A stretch of 64,000 nucleotides of DNA from Verrucomicrobiaceae bacterium UBA1938. GTDB taxonomy: Bacteria; Verrucomicrobiota; Verrucomicrobiia; Verrucomicrobiales; Verrucomicrobiaceae. Where the stretch lies: NCBI GenBank assembly GCA_002336895.1, contig DDFC01000035.1:379208-443207 (forward strand). Reading direction: 5' to 3'. Made by a program: the position numbers and the translations under genes. This document shows, in pieces, positions 8,639 to 18,443 of the stretch; within the stretch, counting starts at the first letter, position 1, and each line of letters opens with the position of its first letter. The notes under the pieces were generated by a model that saw only the letters and a list, made by a program, of their open reading frames with translations, was not told the DNA's origin and did no database searches.

Positions 8639-9601
8639 ATGAAAACGATTATAGCGGCGCTCGCCGTGCTGTCTCTCACCGGCATCGCCGCCGACACAAC
8701 TCCGGCCAAGCCCATTCCGGTGATCACGCCCGGCCAGGTTATCATTCCGTTTGAAAAGATGCGCCGCATCTGGGGCGAATTGATCAGCCTGGACCTGAGC
8801 ACGCGAACAGGAAAATTCCGCAATGAGAGCAACGATGAAGTGATGAGCTTCACCGTGATGCCGTATGCCGAGCTGCTGCATCATGCAACTCTGGGAGATC
8901 TGCAGGACTTCCGTGTGGGGGAGCGCGCCATCTTCCGCCTGCATGTGAATGACAAGGAGGAGTGGGTGTGGCTGACTTACATCCAGGATGAGATGAACAT
9001 GATGAACGGCCACAAGGAGTACTTCTATGTGGACCAGATTGACGCCACCGCCGGCAAGCTCACCTGCACCTGGGCGAATTTCGACAAGAGCTTCGTGCGT
9101 GAGAAAGGTGTGGTTATCGAAACTGCACCTGACACGCGCTACTGGAAAGCCGGACAGCCAGCCAAATTCAGCGACATCAAGCTGGGCGACAAGCTGCGCA
9201 CCAAAACCCACGGCACGGGCAGCGGAAAACACCGCGTGCCATGGGAGGTCTTTCTGGATGATGACAGCCTCATGAAATTTCAGGCGGAACAAAAGGCCGT
9301 GCATGCGAAGCACATTCTAGAAGACGGGGCACCTGGGTATGTGGATGCCTCCAATGGCACCCAGCTCACACTGACGCTGTTCAATGAGGGGGATGAGCAG
9401 ATCAAACGTCTCAAGCAGGGCACCACTGTCCAGGTTTCCCCAGCCGGAGTGGATCGCAAGCCTACAGCAGCTCCCGTCACCGGCAAAGTCACTGCCATCG
9501 GCAAAAACGGGCGGCAGGCACAGGTCACGCTGGAACTGGCCGCGAGCGGTGAAAAGTTTCAGCCCGCCGGCATCGCCAGATTGTGGGTGACGGACAAGTG
9601 A
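8639..9601 (+). CDS. Exported protein of unknown family (paralogue 2)
   Basis: The protein has 320 residues with a signal peptide (MKTIIAALAVLSLTGIAA). It starts 10 bp after paralogue 1. Matching landmarks are GELISLDLSTRTGKF, FYVDQIDATAGKLTCTW, DTRYWKAG and LEDGAPGYV. It adds a C-terminal beta-rich stretch (VTGKVTAIGKNGRQAQVTLE) and lacks the Pro-rich loop of paralogue 1. The function is unknown. Translation is probably coupled to paralogue 1. Confidence 0.6.
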   Translation: MKTIIAALAVLSLTGIAADTTPAKPIPVITPGQVIIPFEKMRRIWGELISLDLSTRTGKFRNESNDEVMSFTVMPYAELLHHATLGDLQDFRVGERAIFRLHVNDKEEWVWLTYIQDEMNMMNGHKEYFYVDQIDATAGKLTCTWANFDKSFVREKGVVIETAPDTRYWKAGQPAKFSDIKLGDKLRTKTHGTGSGKHRVPWEVFLDDDSLMKFQAEQKAVHAKHILEDGAPGYVDASNGTQLTLTLFNEGDEQIKRLKQGTTVQVSPAGVDRKPTAAPVTGKVTAIGKNGRQAQVTLELAASGEKFQPAGIARLWVTDK

Positions 9602-9635
9602 TGGGGCAAAGATGGCAGACGATCGGCGCTTTTTC

Positions 9636-9666
9636 TGTCCGGTTTTGAGGCCTGAGGGGAGATACA
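9636..9666 (+). promoter_or_regulatory. Promoter-like element TGTCCGGT-N17-GATACA (copy 1)
   Basis: TGTCCGGT at 9636-9643 and GATACA at 9661-9666 are separated by 17 bp, upstream of the ATG at 9701. The same two boxes with the identical spacing precede the genes starting at 23577 and 28171. I infer a promoter read by one sigma factor, possibly an alternative (ECF-type) one; an activator site plus -10 box is also possible. Confidence 0.55.
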
Positions 9667-9700
9667 TTGCCAGTCTCACTGCGTTTGTTTCCCACCCCGA

Positions 9701-12391
9701 ATGAATCGTCCGTCTTTGCTTCTCGCCAGCCTCCTATCCGCCTATGCCTCCTGCCATGCCGCCGAGGAGCAGAGTCATGCGGTGATGGGTCAACGGCACC
9801 GTGCCTTGTTTCAGGAGACGTGTGTTTCCTGCCACGGGCCTGAGAAGCAGAAGGGGAAGTTCCGTGTGGATAATCTGCCGTTTGAGATCAAGGATCTGGA
9901 GACGGCGGAGAAGTGGCAGAAGGTGCTGAACCAGATGAACTCGGGCGACATGCCGCCTGAGGATGAAAAGCAGCCTGCGAAAGAGGCGAAGGCGGATTTT
10001 CTGGATGATCTGGCGAATGTGATGGTGGCGGCGCGTCGCACCCTGGGAGATCAAAATGGAGTCATCACCATGCGGCGCCTGAACCGGCGTGAGTACAAGA
10101 ACACACTGCGTGAGCTGCTTGGCGTGGATGTGAATGTCTCGGATCTGCCGGCGGATGGCGGTGGTGGATTTGACACGGTGGGGGCCAATCTCTTCATGTC
10201 GGCCAATCAATTTGAGCAGTATCAGCTGATCGGGCGCGAGGCGATGGAGGAGGCGTTTGCGTGGCAGGCTGCGGCGGGGGTGGAAAAAAGGCTGCACTAC
10301 GAAGCCGAGACGACGACACCCATCGTGAAGAAGTTTGTGGACTACCAGATTGATGCGCAGAAACGGGCTCAGAACTGGGTGAAGGCGGTGGAGGAAGCGG
10401 CGGCGAAGCCTGAGAACAAGGACATCGTGGCTAAGATCCGTAAAGAGTCGAAGAACGACAGCATCTTCCGCCGAGAGTGGGCCCGGATTCCCGGCGCGCC
10501 CAATCCGCGCAGCTTCGGCTTTGACAAGAAGGGCGAGAATGACGCTGATCTGGCCAATGACTCGCTGGGGGCAGGCTGGCTGAAGTACCACCAGTATTAC
10601 ATGGCGCAGCCTGCCGTGGACAAGGGCGCTTACCTCGGCACGCAGACGCGACATCCGGCGGAGCTGAACGTGAACTACATCGAGCTTCTGGTGCCGTTTG
10701 ACTGGCCGGTGGGAGAGTACGTCGTGCGCGTGAGTGTCGGCGCGACGAAGGATGCGCCGCCCGAGAGGCGCTTTCTGGACTTCGGCATCTATGCGCGAAC
10801 GGGGCGCGTGATGGCCACGCATGAAATCACGGGCACGATCGAAAAACCGCAGGTGATCGAGATCCCGCTGACTCTGACGCGAAGCAACATGACGCGGGAA
10901 AACCGTCTGTTGTTTGTGCGGGAAAAAGGCAGCTGGGACACGAATGAAGAAGGCGGCCGCAAGCGCGCTGAGGCGGTGAAGCGCAACGGGATCGGGCCGG
11001 AACTGACGCTGTGGGTGGACTGGATCGAGGTTGAGCGTGTGCCGAATGCGGCCAAACCCAAGCCGCCGGGCATTGCGGCGCTGGGCATTCCGCTGGATGA
11101 CAAGTCTCCTGCACCAGCCACACCGGAGCTGCGCGCGGCGCTGGAGCGATTTGCCACGGAAGCGTTTCGGGGGACAACGCCGCCGGCTGACTACATCGAC
11201 AGGCTTCTCTCTCTGTATGAGGTGCGGCGCAAGGCTGGGGACAAGCCCAGTGCGGCGCTGAAGGAGACGCTGGCGGTCGTGCTGTCCTCACCCATGTTTC
11301 TCTACCTTGCAGAACCGACCGCAGACGAGAAACACCGGCCGCTGACGGGAATGGAACTTGCCACGCGCCTCTCGTATTTTCTTTGGAGCGCACCGCCGGA
11401 TGCTGCGCTGCGTGATCTCGGCAAGCGGGGTGAACTGATGAAGCCGGAAGTGCTTGCCGCGCAGACGGAGCGGCTGCTCAACGATCCGCGTTCGGAGGAT
11501 TTTCTTCAGGCCTTCACGCATCAGTGGCTGGGGCTGGATCGGATCGACTTTTTCGAGGTCAATCGCACGTTGTATCCGCGCTTTGACACCGGCACCAAGG
11601 TGGCGGCCAAGGGGGAGATTCACGAGACCATGGCGCACATCATGCGAAAGAACGCCAGCCTGCGCGATCTGTTGAAGTCGGACTATGTGGTGATCAACCG
11701 CGTGCTGGCCCACTACTACGGCATTCCGGGTGTGAAGGGAGATGGGTATGAAAAAGTGCCCCTTCCCAAAGGCTCACCGCGCGGAGGTCTGCTTGGCATG
11801 GCGGGGATCAACTTCATGGGGGGCAACGGCGAACGCACCAGCCCTGTGGAGCGCGGTGCCTGGGTGCTGCGCAAGCTGCTGCATGATCCCCCGCCGCCTG
11901 CACCTGCGAATGTGCCCGCCATCACGCGGCTCGCTGGCAAGGTGCTCACGACGCATGAGCGGCTGCTCGCGCATCAGGAAGACCCGCAGTGCACGAGCTG
12001 TCACCGCAAGATTGATCCCGTGGGCTTTGGCCTGGAGAATTTTGATGCCGCCGGACAGTGGCGCACGGAAGACAGCTACATGGCCATCGATGCGAATGGG
12101 AAGCCTGATCCGAAAAGCAAGAAAACGTGGACCATTGAGGCAGCGGCGGCGCTCTACAAGGGGCCCGCGTTCAAAGACTACTTTGAGCTGCGGGACATTG
12201 TCGCCTCGAAGTCGGATGCGTTTGCCCGGGGATTCAGCGAGGCGCTGATCGAGTTTGCGCTGGGACGCCCGACGGGATTCCGCGATGAGCCGCTTGTCAC
12301 CGGCATGGTGCAGCAGGCGGGCAAAAAGGATCTGGCGATCCGCGAGTTCATTCAAGCCTTGGTCGCAAGCCAGGAGTTTCATACGAAGTAA
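9701..12391 (+). CDS. Planctomycete-type cytochrome c / DUF1592 protein (pair B)
   Basis: The protein has 896 residues with a signal peptide (about 1-21). CVSCH at 41-45 is the haem motif of the N-terminal planctomycete cytochrome module, followed by the NSGDMPP loop. DUF1587 is visible as RRLNRREYKNTLRELLGVD. The middle holds a longer insert than in pair A, rich in charged helices (about 205-290). TRLSYFLWSAPPDA marks DUF1592. CTSCHRKIDPVGFGLENFD is DUF1588, with a second CxxCH. A DUF1585-type end (EFALGRPTGFRDE) closes it. It is led by promoter element copy 1 and followed 20 bp later by its DUF1552 partner. Confidence 0.88.
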   Translation: MNRPSLLLASLLSAYASCHAAEEQSHAVMGQRHRALFQETCVSCHGPEKQKGKFRVDNLPFEIKDLETAEKWQKVLNQMNSGDMPPEDEKQPAKEAKADFLDDLANVMVAARRTLGDQNGVITMRRLNRREYKNTLRELLGVDVNVSDLPADGGGGFDTVGANLFMSANQFEQYQLIGREAMEEAFAWQAAAGVEKRLHYEAETTTPIVKKFVDYQIDAQKRAQNWVKAVEEAAAKPENKDIVAKIRKESKNDSIFRREWARIPGAPNPRSFGFDKKGENDADLANDSLGAGWLKYHQYYMAQPAVDKGAYLGTQTRHPAELNVNYIELLVPFDWPVGEYVVRVSVGATKDAPPERRFLDFGIYARTGRVMATHEITGTIEKPQVIEIPLTLTRSNMTRENRLLFVREKGSWDTNEEGGRKRAEAVKRNGIGPELTLWVDWIEVERVPNAAKPKPPGIAALGIPLDDKSPAPATPELRAALERFATEAFRGTTPPADYIDRLLSLYEVRRKAGDKPSAALKETLAVVLSSPMFLYLAEPTADEKHRPLTGMELATRLSYFLWSAPPDAALRDLGKRGELMKPEVLAAQTERLLNDPRSEDFLQAFTHQWLGLDRIDFFEVNRTLYPRFDTGTKVAAKGEIHETMAHIMRKNASLRDLLKSDYVVINRVLAHYYGIPGVKGDGYEKVPLPKGSPRGGLLGMAGINFMGGNGERTSPVERGAWVLRKLLHDPPPPAPANVPAITRLAGKVLTTHERLLAHQEDPQCTSCHRKIDPVGFGLENFDAAGQWRTEDSYMAIDANGKPDPKSKKTWTIEAAAALYKGPAFKDYFELRDIVASKSDAFARGFSEALIEFALGRPTGFRDEPLVTGMVQQAGKKDLAIREFIQALVASQEFHTK

Positions 12392-12411
12392 TCTCTCAAC
12401 GAAAAAGCATC

Positions 12412-13710
12412 ATGAGCACCTCACCCATCCGGCGCCGTCACTTTCTTCAATCCAGCACCGCGCTCATTGCACTGCCGGCGCTGGAGTCTCTGGGCTTTCG
12501 CCGTTTTGCCTCAGCGGCGGCTCCGGCAGCACCGCCGAAGCGGCTGGTGTTTCTGGGCTTTGGCTGGGGGATCACGACGGAGAGCTGGTTTCCGGACATC
12601 AAGCAGCCGGGGGCGGGCTACACCCTGCCGGAGGGGCTGAAGCCGCTGGCAAGGCACAAGGCGGACTTCACGGTGGTGCAGGGACTTTGGAACAAGTACA
12701 GCAATGACGGGCACTGGGGCAGCACGATGTGGCTCACAGGTGCGAACCGCTTTGGCGAGCCTGGGCAGAATTTTCACAACAGCATCTCGGCAGACCAGGT
12801 GGCGGCGGCGAAGCTGGGGCTGGACACACGCTTTGCCTCGCTGCAGCTCAACGGCAGTGAAAATGCGGAGTCATCTGGACATGGCCCGGGCCTCTCCATG
12901 GCATGGGATGTGAGCGGCAAACCCATCGGCGGACACAAGGGGCCGGTGGAGGCCTATCACCGGCTTTTTTCCAAGGACACCACCCCCATCGAGCAGCAGA
13001 GGGCGATGCTGGCGCAGAAGCGCAGCGTGCTGGACACGGTGATGGAAAACGCACGCGCCATGCAGCGCGGTCTTGGCAAAACGGACAAGGGCAAGCTGGA
13101 GGAATACTTCCAAGGCATTCGCGACATCGAAACCCGCCTGAGCAAAGACGAGCAATGGATCGGCGTGCCGCAGCCGAAGGCACCCATTCCTGAGCCCGCA
13201 GCGGGTCTCGCTGGAAAAGAGGAGATCAAGATCATGTATGACATCATGCTCGCGGCCATGCAGACGGACAGCACGCGGGTGCTGACGTACCGGCAGCCGG
13301 TGAGCACGCTGCTGACGAGCATCGGCATCAAGGTGGCCCCGCATGACATGAGCCACTATCATTCCACCATGGGGGAAAAGCTGGAGGCCTCCAAGCAGCG
13401 TGACCTGACACAGAGCGATCTGCTGGCGGGATTTATCGACAAACTCAAAGCCACCAAGGAGGCTGATGGCAGCCGCCTCTTTGACCATGTGGCGCTGGCC
13501 TATGGCAGCAACATCCGCACGGAGCACAGCCTGGACAACTGCCCCACGCTGCTCACGGGCGGTGGTGCTGGCATCAAGCTGGGGCACAACGTCGTCGCTC
13601 CGAAGGACACGCCGCTGTGCAATGCGTGGCTGACACTGCTGCATGGGATTGGCGTGAACGTGGAGCGGCATGGCGACAGCTCGGGTGTGCTGAAGGAACT
13701 GATCGCCTGA
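12412..13710 (+). CDS. DUF1552 secreted protein (pair B)
   Basis: The protein has 432 residues. The N-terminus SPIRRRHFLQSSTALIALPA is a twin-arginine signal. Landmarks shared with the pair A protein include MWLTGANRFGEPGQNFHNS, an LEEYFQGIRDIETRLSKDEQ helix and LAYGSNIRTEHSLDNCPTLL. It probably works with the cytochrome partner just upstream at the outer face of the inner membrane or in the periplasm. The enzymatic role is unproven. Confidence 0.87.
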   Translation: MSTSPIRRRHFLQSSTALIALPALESLGFRRFASAAAPAAPPKRLVFLGFGWGITTESWFPDIKQPGAGYTLPEGLKPLARHKADFTVVQGLWNKYSNDGHWGSTMWLTGANRFGEPGQNFHNSISADQVAAAKLGLDTRFASLQLNGSENAESSGHGPGLSMAWDVSGKPIGGHKGPVEAYHRLFSKDTTPIEQQRAMLAQKRSVLDTVMENARAMQRGLGKTDKGKLEEYFQGIRDIETRLSKDEQWIGVPQPKAPIPEPAAGLAGKEEIKIMYDIMLAAMQTDSTRVLTYRQPVSTLLTSIGIKVAPHDMSHYHSTMGEKLEASKQRDLTQSDLLAGFIDKLKATKEADGSRLFDHVALAYGSNIRTEHSLDNCPTLLTGGGAGIKLGHNVVAPKDTPLCNAWLTLLHGIGVNVERHGDSSGVLKELIA

Positions 13711-13719
13711 TCTCATTCG

Positions 13720-14832
13720 ATGAATCTTATGAAGACTTCTTTTCTCGCTGCTGCGCTGCTGCTGACGAACCTGAGCGCCGCAGACATTGAGCTCACCGAG
13801 ACACTGCAACTGCCCGAATGCCACAGCATCGGCTGGGTGCGGGCCAATACGCAGGTGAAGGGGCAGAAGAACTGGAACGGTGTGCTGGATGAGGCCAAGT
13901 GGGGCACGCCCTCGCCGCAGCAGGCGGTGGAGCGGAGCTGGGACTGGAAGCTCAGCGATGAACAGTGGCAGCAGGCTGTGAAGGAGAAAGGCGAGGGCAA
14001 AAAGGAAGATGTGAAGTTTGACCTGTGGGTGCCGGAGGAAACCAAAGTGGCCAGAGGCGTTGTGGTCATGTCCGGCCATGGCAGCGGTGAGGGACTGTAC
14101 AAGCATGCCGAGCTGCGCAAAATTGCGCGGGAGCTGCATCTGGCTCTGTTCAAATTCAACGGCAACCCCATGCAGCGAGGCTTCTGGCCACGCAGCCTGC
14201 TCTATGAGCGGCTGAAGACCTTTGGAGACAGAGCCGGGCATGCCGAGCTCGAAAACGCTCCTCTGTTTCTCTACGGCCACTCGAACGGGACCGGCTTCTC
14301 CGCCATCTTTCCTGCCGAAAGCACCCGTGTCTGGGGCTGGGTGTCCATGCGTCCTGGCACCACGTATCAGGTGTATCAGCCCGGCGCGGCGCAGGTCCCA
14401 GGACTGGTGATCTTTGGCGAGGATGACGCCTTCTTTGCGCGGCCTTCAAAAGAAGAAAACATGGGCGTAGTGGAGGCGATGCGCCGGAAGCATCACGCCG
14501 TGTGGGGCTACGCCGTAGAGCCGAAGACGGGCCATGGCCCCGGAGACAAGACCTGGCCGCTGGTGTTTTCCTTCCTGCGCCACACCTTTGCTATGCGGGT
14601 GCCAAGGGATGCGGATACACTGAAGGGGCCAGTTAAACTAAATGTGCTGGTGCTCGAGAATGGATCGCTCGGAAAGAACTGGAATGCGGCGGTGGGAGGT
14701 TATCAGACGCTGCCCTCCGCGCCGTTTGCCACCTTCACCGGAGACAAAGACACCGCCTCATGGCTTCTGAATGCAGACTATGCGGCGGACTGGCAGATGT
14801 TTCAGCACGACGGCAAGATCACCCGTCCGTGA
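13720..14832 (+). CDS. Exported alpha/beta-hydrolase-like protein
   Basis: The protein has 370 residues with a signal peptide (MNLMKTSFLAAALLLTNLSA; ATG 13729 is an equally plausible start). From about residue 110 it has the alpha/beta hydrolase pattern: a strand with the oxyanion-side VVVMSGHGSGEG, the nucleophile elbow GHSNG with S188, an acid strand VIFGEDDAF, and a late His in TGHGPGD. It may be an esterase or peptidase; no specific family is certain. It begins 9 bp after the DUF1552 gene and is likely co-transcribed with pair B. Confidence 0.65.
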   Translation: MNLMKTSFLAAALLLTNLSAADIELTETLQLPECHSIGWVRANTQVKGQKNWNGVLDEAKWGTPSPQQAVERSWDWKLSDEQWQQAVKEKGEGKKEDVKFDLWVPEETKVARGVVVMSGHGSGEGLYKHAELRKIARELHLALFKFNGNPMQRGFWPRSLLYERLKTFGDRAGHAELENAPLFLYGHSNGTGFSAIFPAESTRVWGWVSMRPGTTYQVYQPGAAQVPGLVIFGEDDAFFARPSKEENMGVVEAMRRKHHAVWGYAVEPKTGHGPGDKTWPLVFSFLRHTFAMRVPRDADTLKGPVKLNVLVLENGSLGKNWNAAVGGYQTLPSAPFATFTGDKDTASWLLNADYAADWQMFQHDGKITRP

Positions 14833-14891
14833 AGATTGGCAGACATTTCCCGGCAGGTGAGTGCGTTTAGAGTGCCTTCCACCTACCTGCC

Positions 14892-15782
14892 ATGATTTCC
14901 CGTTCTCGTTTCCTGTTCGCCCTCGCCGCCTCAGCTCTTTGCACTGCCTCCTCCTGGGCGGCAGACACTGTGAAGATCGTCCTTGTCGCCGGAAAGGTGA
15001 AGGAGGTGGACAAGGTGGGCCATCATGACTACCTCGGCGGCTGCCGCCTGATGCAAGTGCTGCTGAAGCAAAACCCGGGCGTGGAGGCGGTGCTGGTGAA
15101 TGAGGAATGGCCTGCGGATGAGAAGATCTTTGAAGGAGCGGCTGCCGTGGTGTTTTACACTGATGGCGGCGGCAAGCAGGCCTACCTGGCCACGCCTGAG
15201 CACATCGCGCTGGTGCAGAAAATGGCGGATGGCAAAACGGGACTGGTGAACATTCATCAGGCCGTGGAGTTCACGCCGGCATTTGCCCAGCAGTCGATGA
15301 ATTGGATCGGTGGTGTTTATAACGCGCTCTCAAGCCGCGGTCATTGGGACAGCGTGCATGACACTTTTCCGAAACACACCATCACCAGCGGTGTCACACC
15401 TTGGAAAATCAATGACGGATGGCTAAACCACTTTCAGTTTCCTGCCGAAATGAAGGGCATCACGCCGCTGGTCTGGTCAGGCAAAGAGAAGCTGGGATCA
15501 CCCGAAGGCGGTGACAAGGATGTGGTGGCATGGACTTATGACCGCCCAAGCGGCGGGCGCTCCTTCAGCTTTAGCGGACTGGATGCGCACGGTGCGTGGG
15601 AGCAGACAGGCATGCGCCAGCTGGTGGTTAATGGCGTGCTGTGGTCCGCAGGTGTGGAGATTCCGGCTACGGGTGCCAAGTGCGAGGCCGACAAGGCACT
15701 GATTGATTCGTTTCTGACGCCGCGCGTTGCGCCGCCTAAGAAGGTGAAGCCTGAAGCGACCGCTGCGCCTGCTGTGAAATAG
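14892..15782 (+). CDS. ThuA-like domain protein, exported
   Basis: The protein has 296 residues with a signal peptide ending near SSWA. The body matches the ThuA fold (class I glutamine-amidotransferase-like): KIVLVAGKVKEVDKVGHHDY, a VVFYTDGGGKQAYL strand, GLVNIHQAVEF and a terminal VNGVLWSAG. ThuA-like proteins are common in PVC bacteria beside sugar-oxidation genes, but their chemistry is not settled. The tail (about 278-296) is Pro/Lys/Ala-rich. It converges with the minus-strand pair C. Confidence 0.75.
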   Translation: MISRSRFLFALAASALCTASSWAADTVKIVLVAGKVKEVDKVGHHDYLGGCRLMQVLLKQNPGVEAVLVNEEWPADEKIFEGAAAVVFYTDGGGKQAYLATPEHIALVQKMADGKTGLVNIHQAVEFTPAFAQQSMNWIGGVYNALSSRGHWDSVHDTFPKHTITSGVTPWKINDGWLNHFQFPAEMKGITPLVWSGKEKLGSPEGGDKDVVAWTYDRPSGGRSFSFSGLDAHGAWEQTGMRQLVVNGVLWSAGVEIPATGAKCEADKALIDSFLTPRVAPPKKVKPEATAAPAVK

Positions 15783-15919
15783 GCACTTGAAGAAAGATGC
15801 TATGAGCGCGCTTCGCCAAACTCCGAAGGACACTCAAGTCTGTCGGTCAGCGCTCACGACACATCCAGCAAACGCCTGCAATGGCAAAAGGGATCGCTGG
15901 AGGTGGCGGTGCCGCTCAT

Positions 15920-15941
15920 CGACGGGCAAGAGTGCCCATCG
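15920..15941. terminator. Stem-loop between convergent genes
   Basis: Bases 15920-15928 pair with 15933-15941 with one mismatch around the loop AGAG. It lies in the 168-bp gap between the ThuA gene and the converging cytochrome gene. No T run follows on either strand, so it is only a possible terminator. Nothing else is visible in the gap. Confidence 0.3.
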
Positions 15942-15950
15942 TACTTCAAA

Positions 15951-18443
15951 TCAACGCGAGCGAAACACCTCGCTCATCAGGCATTCGGTGAGAAGCGTAT
16001 TCAGGCCGAGCCCCTGCTTTTTCACTTTGTCGTGAAGCTTGTCGATGATGAAATCATCGTTGAGCTCCATGGTGCGACCGGTGGTGTAGGTGAGGATCTG
16101 GCGGATGAGGTGCCGGCTGAAGAGGTCGGCACGAGTGTCGTAGATGAGCTTTTTGAAGCTGGTGAAATCAGTGTAGGTCTCGCCGGACGGGAATTCGCCT
16201 GTGGTGTCGATCTTGGGCGCTGGAACCTTTTTATTGCTCTGCGGGTACTTGGTGCGCCAGCGACCGACGGGATCGAAGGCTTCGAGGCTGAAGCCAAGCG
16301 GATCTATCTTGCGATGGCACTCGGCGCAGGCGGCGTCGGCGCGGTGTTTGGCGAGGCGGTCGCGAATGGTGGTGGCTCCGCTGACATCCGGATCAATGGC
16401 AGGCACGACGTCTGGCGGCGGCGGCGGCGGGACGCCAAGAATGTTTTCGGTGACCCACACGCCGCGCGTGACAGGAGAGGTCTCCACGCCGTTCGCACTC
16501 ACGGTCAGCACGGCGGCCATGCCAAGCAGGCCACCACGATGAGCCTCGCCTTTGAAGCTGACTTTTTTAAAGCCATCGGCCAGGCGCAGGGTCTTCTGCT
16601 CGGGCAGGTCGTAGAGTTTGGCCAGTTTCTTGTCCACAAAGCTGTGGTTGCAGTCGATGAACTGGAGGACGGAGCCGTTGGTCTTCAGCAGATCGCGGAA
16701 AAAGAGGCTGGCCTCGGTCTTCATGGAGGTGGGCAGGTCCTCCGCATAATAGGAGCGCACCACCTCGCGTGGCGGCGGCATGCCGCCGAGTTCACGGAGA
16801 TTCAACCAGCTGTCCAGAAAGCCGTTCACAAAGCCGCTGATGCGTTCATCAGCCAGCATGCGCTGGATTTGCTTTTTCAGCTCGGCGTCCTGCGACAGCT
16901 TGCCGGACTTCGCCGCAGCAAGCAGCGCAGCATCAGGCGGGGCCGCCCAGAGGGCATAGGAGAGGCGCGAGGCGAGATCGTAGGGGCTCAGGGCTTTCGC
17001 AGACTCCTCGGTGATCTCACTCAGATAGAGGAAGGAGGGGGAGCAGAGAATGAGTTTCAGAGCGTCCATCGCGGCCTGCCGCGGAGTGGCTTTTTCAGCC
17101 AGACGTTTTTCATAAAGAGCACGTATGGGCTTGCGATCCACATCGGTGAGCGGGCGGCGATAAGCCTTCTCTGCAAACACCTCGAGCTGCTCCAATGCAT
17201 GCTCGGCCTGAAAGCCGTCTTTGCCAAACACGGCGATCTCCTCGGCTCCACCTTTTTCCTCAGGCACCGGCCCGTTGATCTTGATATCGCTGATGCGGAT
17301 GTGCGGCAGTTTGCCCTCCAGCAGAATGTGGGCACGGCCGACGCCTGAAGAACCGACGTCTGCTTTGAACTCGTCCTTGTAGCGTTTGTTGATCGTCACC
17401 ACCGAGGCGCGCGATTCATAAGGGCCATTTGGGAAGATGAAGCGTGGCGTTTGCCCGGCCTCCAGCCACACACGGAATTTGAACCACGTGGGCGTGTTGT
17501 CCGGCACCACTGTGCTGGCCAGCAGCGGCTCAATAGCCTGCGGGTAATGGATGTGTCCTTTGGTCACATCTCCCGGCACCACGCCGAGGATGAAGGGCTC
17601 GGAAAAGTCGATGCCGAAGATGGCAGGATCATAGTGCGTGTCCCGGTGCAGCGCGGCCGCCTCCACTTCGATGTCATAAAGGCCGGAGACGGGCACTCCC
17701 TGCTTGAAGTCCTCGATATGACCGTAGCCGCCCTGGCGGGTGTCGGTGTTCGGCTGCTCGTAGAGGCAGAGGTAGCGGAAGTTGAAGGCGGACTTGTGAG
17801 AGCCCTGCAGCTCTTCGTATTGCACAAAGTGGCTGTTGAAATGCCAGCTCTTGGGCTCGGTCGCCGGCTTGCCGAGGCGCGTTTCCACGAGGCGGTTGGC
17901 GGACTGGAAATACTGGTCCACCAGAAAGCCCGAGGTCACCAGCGACTTGCCGATGTTGTCCATGTGCTGGCTGGTCTTTTCCTTCGGGAAATCGGCAGTG
18001 AGGCCCAAAGTGTCCACCCGGCGGCCAAAGAGCACGGCCAGAGTGTTCTCATACTCGCGGCTGGAGAGACGGCGCATGACGGTGCGGCTGCCTGTGCTCT
18101 GAAATTTGCCATAGGCGGCCACCGTGCCCTCGCGCAGCGCACGGATCATGCCCAGGCGCTCTTCATCGGTGGGCTGGTCCGCCTTTTTCGGCGGCATCTC
18201 CTTCAGTGTGAGCTGGTCGATGATGTCGCGAGCGTCGATAAGATCCGAGACAGACTTCAGCGGCAGCGCGAATTTCTCAAAGGCTCGATCTCCCTTTTGG
18301 ACATCGGCATCATGGCACTCCAGGCAGTACTTCCCGAGAAACTGCTGCGCGAGCTTGGGAGCGTCATCGGCGGCATGGGCCGTCGTAAGAAGTGCAAGGC
18401 AAAGAAGTGCGCCAGAGCGCGCGATCGGAGCCATCATGATCAT
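15951..18443 (-). CDS. Planctomycete-type cytochrome c / DUF1592 protein (pair C)
   Basis: The protein has 830 residues from the ATG at 18441-18443 (MIMMAPIARSGALLCLALLT, a signal peptide). Upstream in-frame Met codons lie inside the preceding gene and are rejected. The haem motif CLECH follows near residue 40, then KEMPPKKA, DUF1587 (RRLSSREYENTLAVLFG), SRLSYALWAAPPDAAL (DUF1592) and CAECHRKIDPLGFSLE (DUF1588). The end is LTYTTGRTMELNDDF. Its start overlaps the stop of the DUF1552 gene as TGATG, so translation is probably coupled. The gene order is the reverse of pairs A and B. Confidence 0.87.
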   Translation of the reverse strand: MIMMAPIARSGALLCLALLTTAHAADDAPKLAQQFLGKYCLECHDADVQKGDRAFEKFALPLKSVSDLIDARDIIDQLTLKEMPPKKADQPTDEERLGMIRALREGTVAAYGKFQSTGSRTVMRRLSSREYENTLAVLFGRRVDTLGLTADFPKEKTSQHMDNIGKSLVTSGFLVDQYFQSANRLVETRLGKPATEPKSWHFNSHFVQYEELQGSHKSAFNFRYLCLYEQPNTDTRQGGYGHIEDFKQGVPVSGLYDIEVEAAALHRDTHYDPAIFGIDFSEPFILGVVPGDVTKGHIHYPQAIEPLLASTVVPDNTPTWFKFRVWLEAGQTPRFIFPNGPYESRASVVTINKRYKDEFKADVGSSGVGRAHILLEGKLPHIRISDIKINGPVPEEKGGAEEIAVFGKDGFQAEHALEQLEVFAEKAYRRPLTDVDRKPIRALYEKRLAEKATPRQAAMDALKLILCSPSFLYLSEITEESAKALSPYDLASRLSYALWAAPPDAALLAAAKSGKLSQDAELKKQIQRMLADERISGFVNGFLDSWLNLRELGGMPPPREVVRSYYAEDLPTSMKTEASLFFRDLLKTNGSVLQFIDCNHSFVDKKLAKLYDLPEQKTLRLADGFKKVSFKGEAHRGGLLGMAAVLTVSANGVETSPVTRGVWVTENILGVPPPPPPDVVPAIDPDVSGATTIRDRLAKHRADAACAECHRKIDPLGFSLEAFDPVGRWRTKYPQSNKKVPAPKIDTTGEFPSGETYTDFTSFKKLIYDTRADLFSRHLIRQILTYTTGRTMELNDDFIIDKLHDKVKKQGLGLNTLLTECLMSEVFRSR

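Noticed and set aside
12871..14280. 469-codon open frame on the minus strand
   Set aside because: It is antisense to the DUF1552 and hydrolase genes; composition is atypical (His/Arg/Leu-rich).
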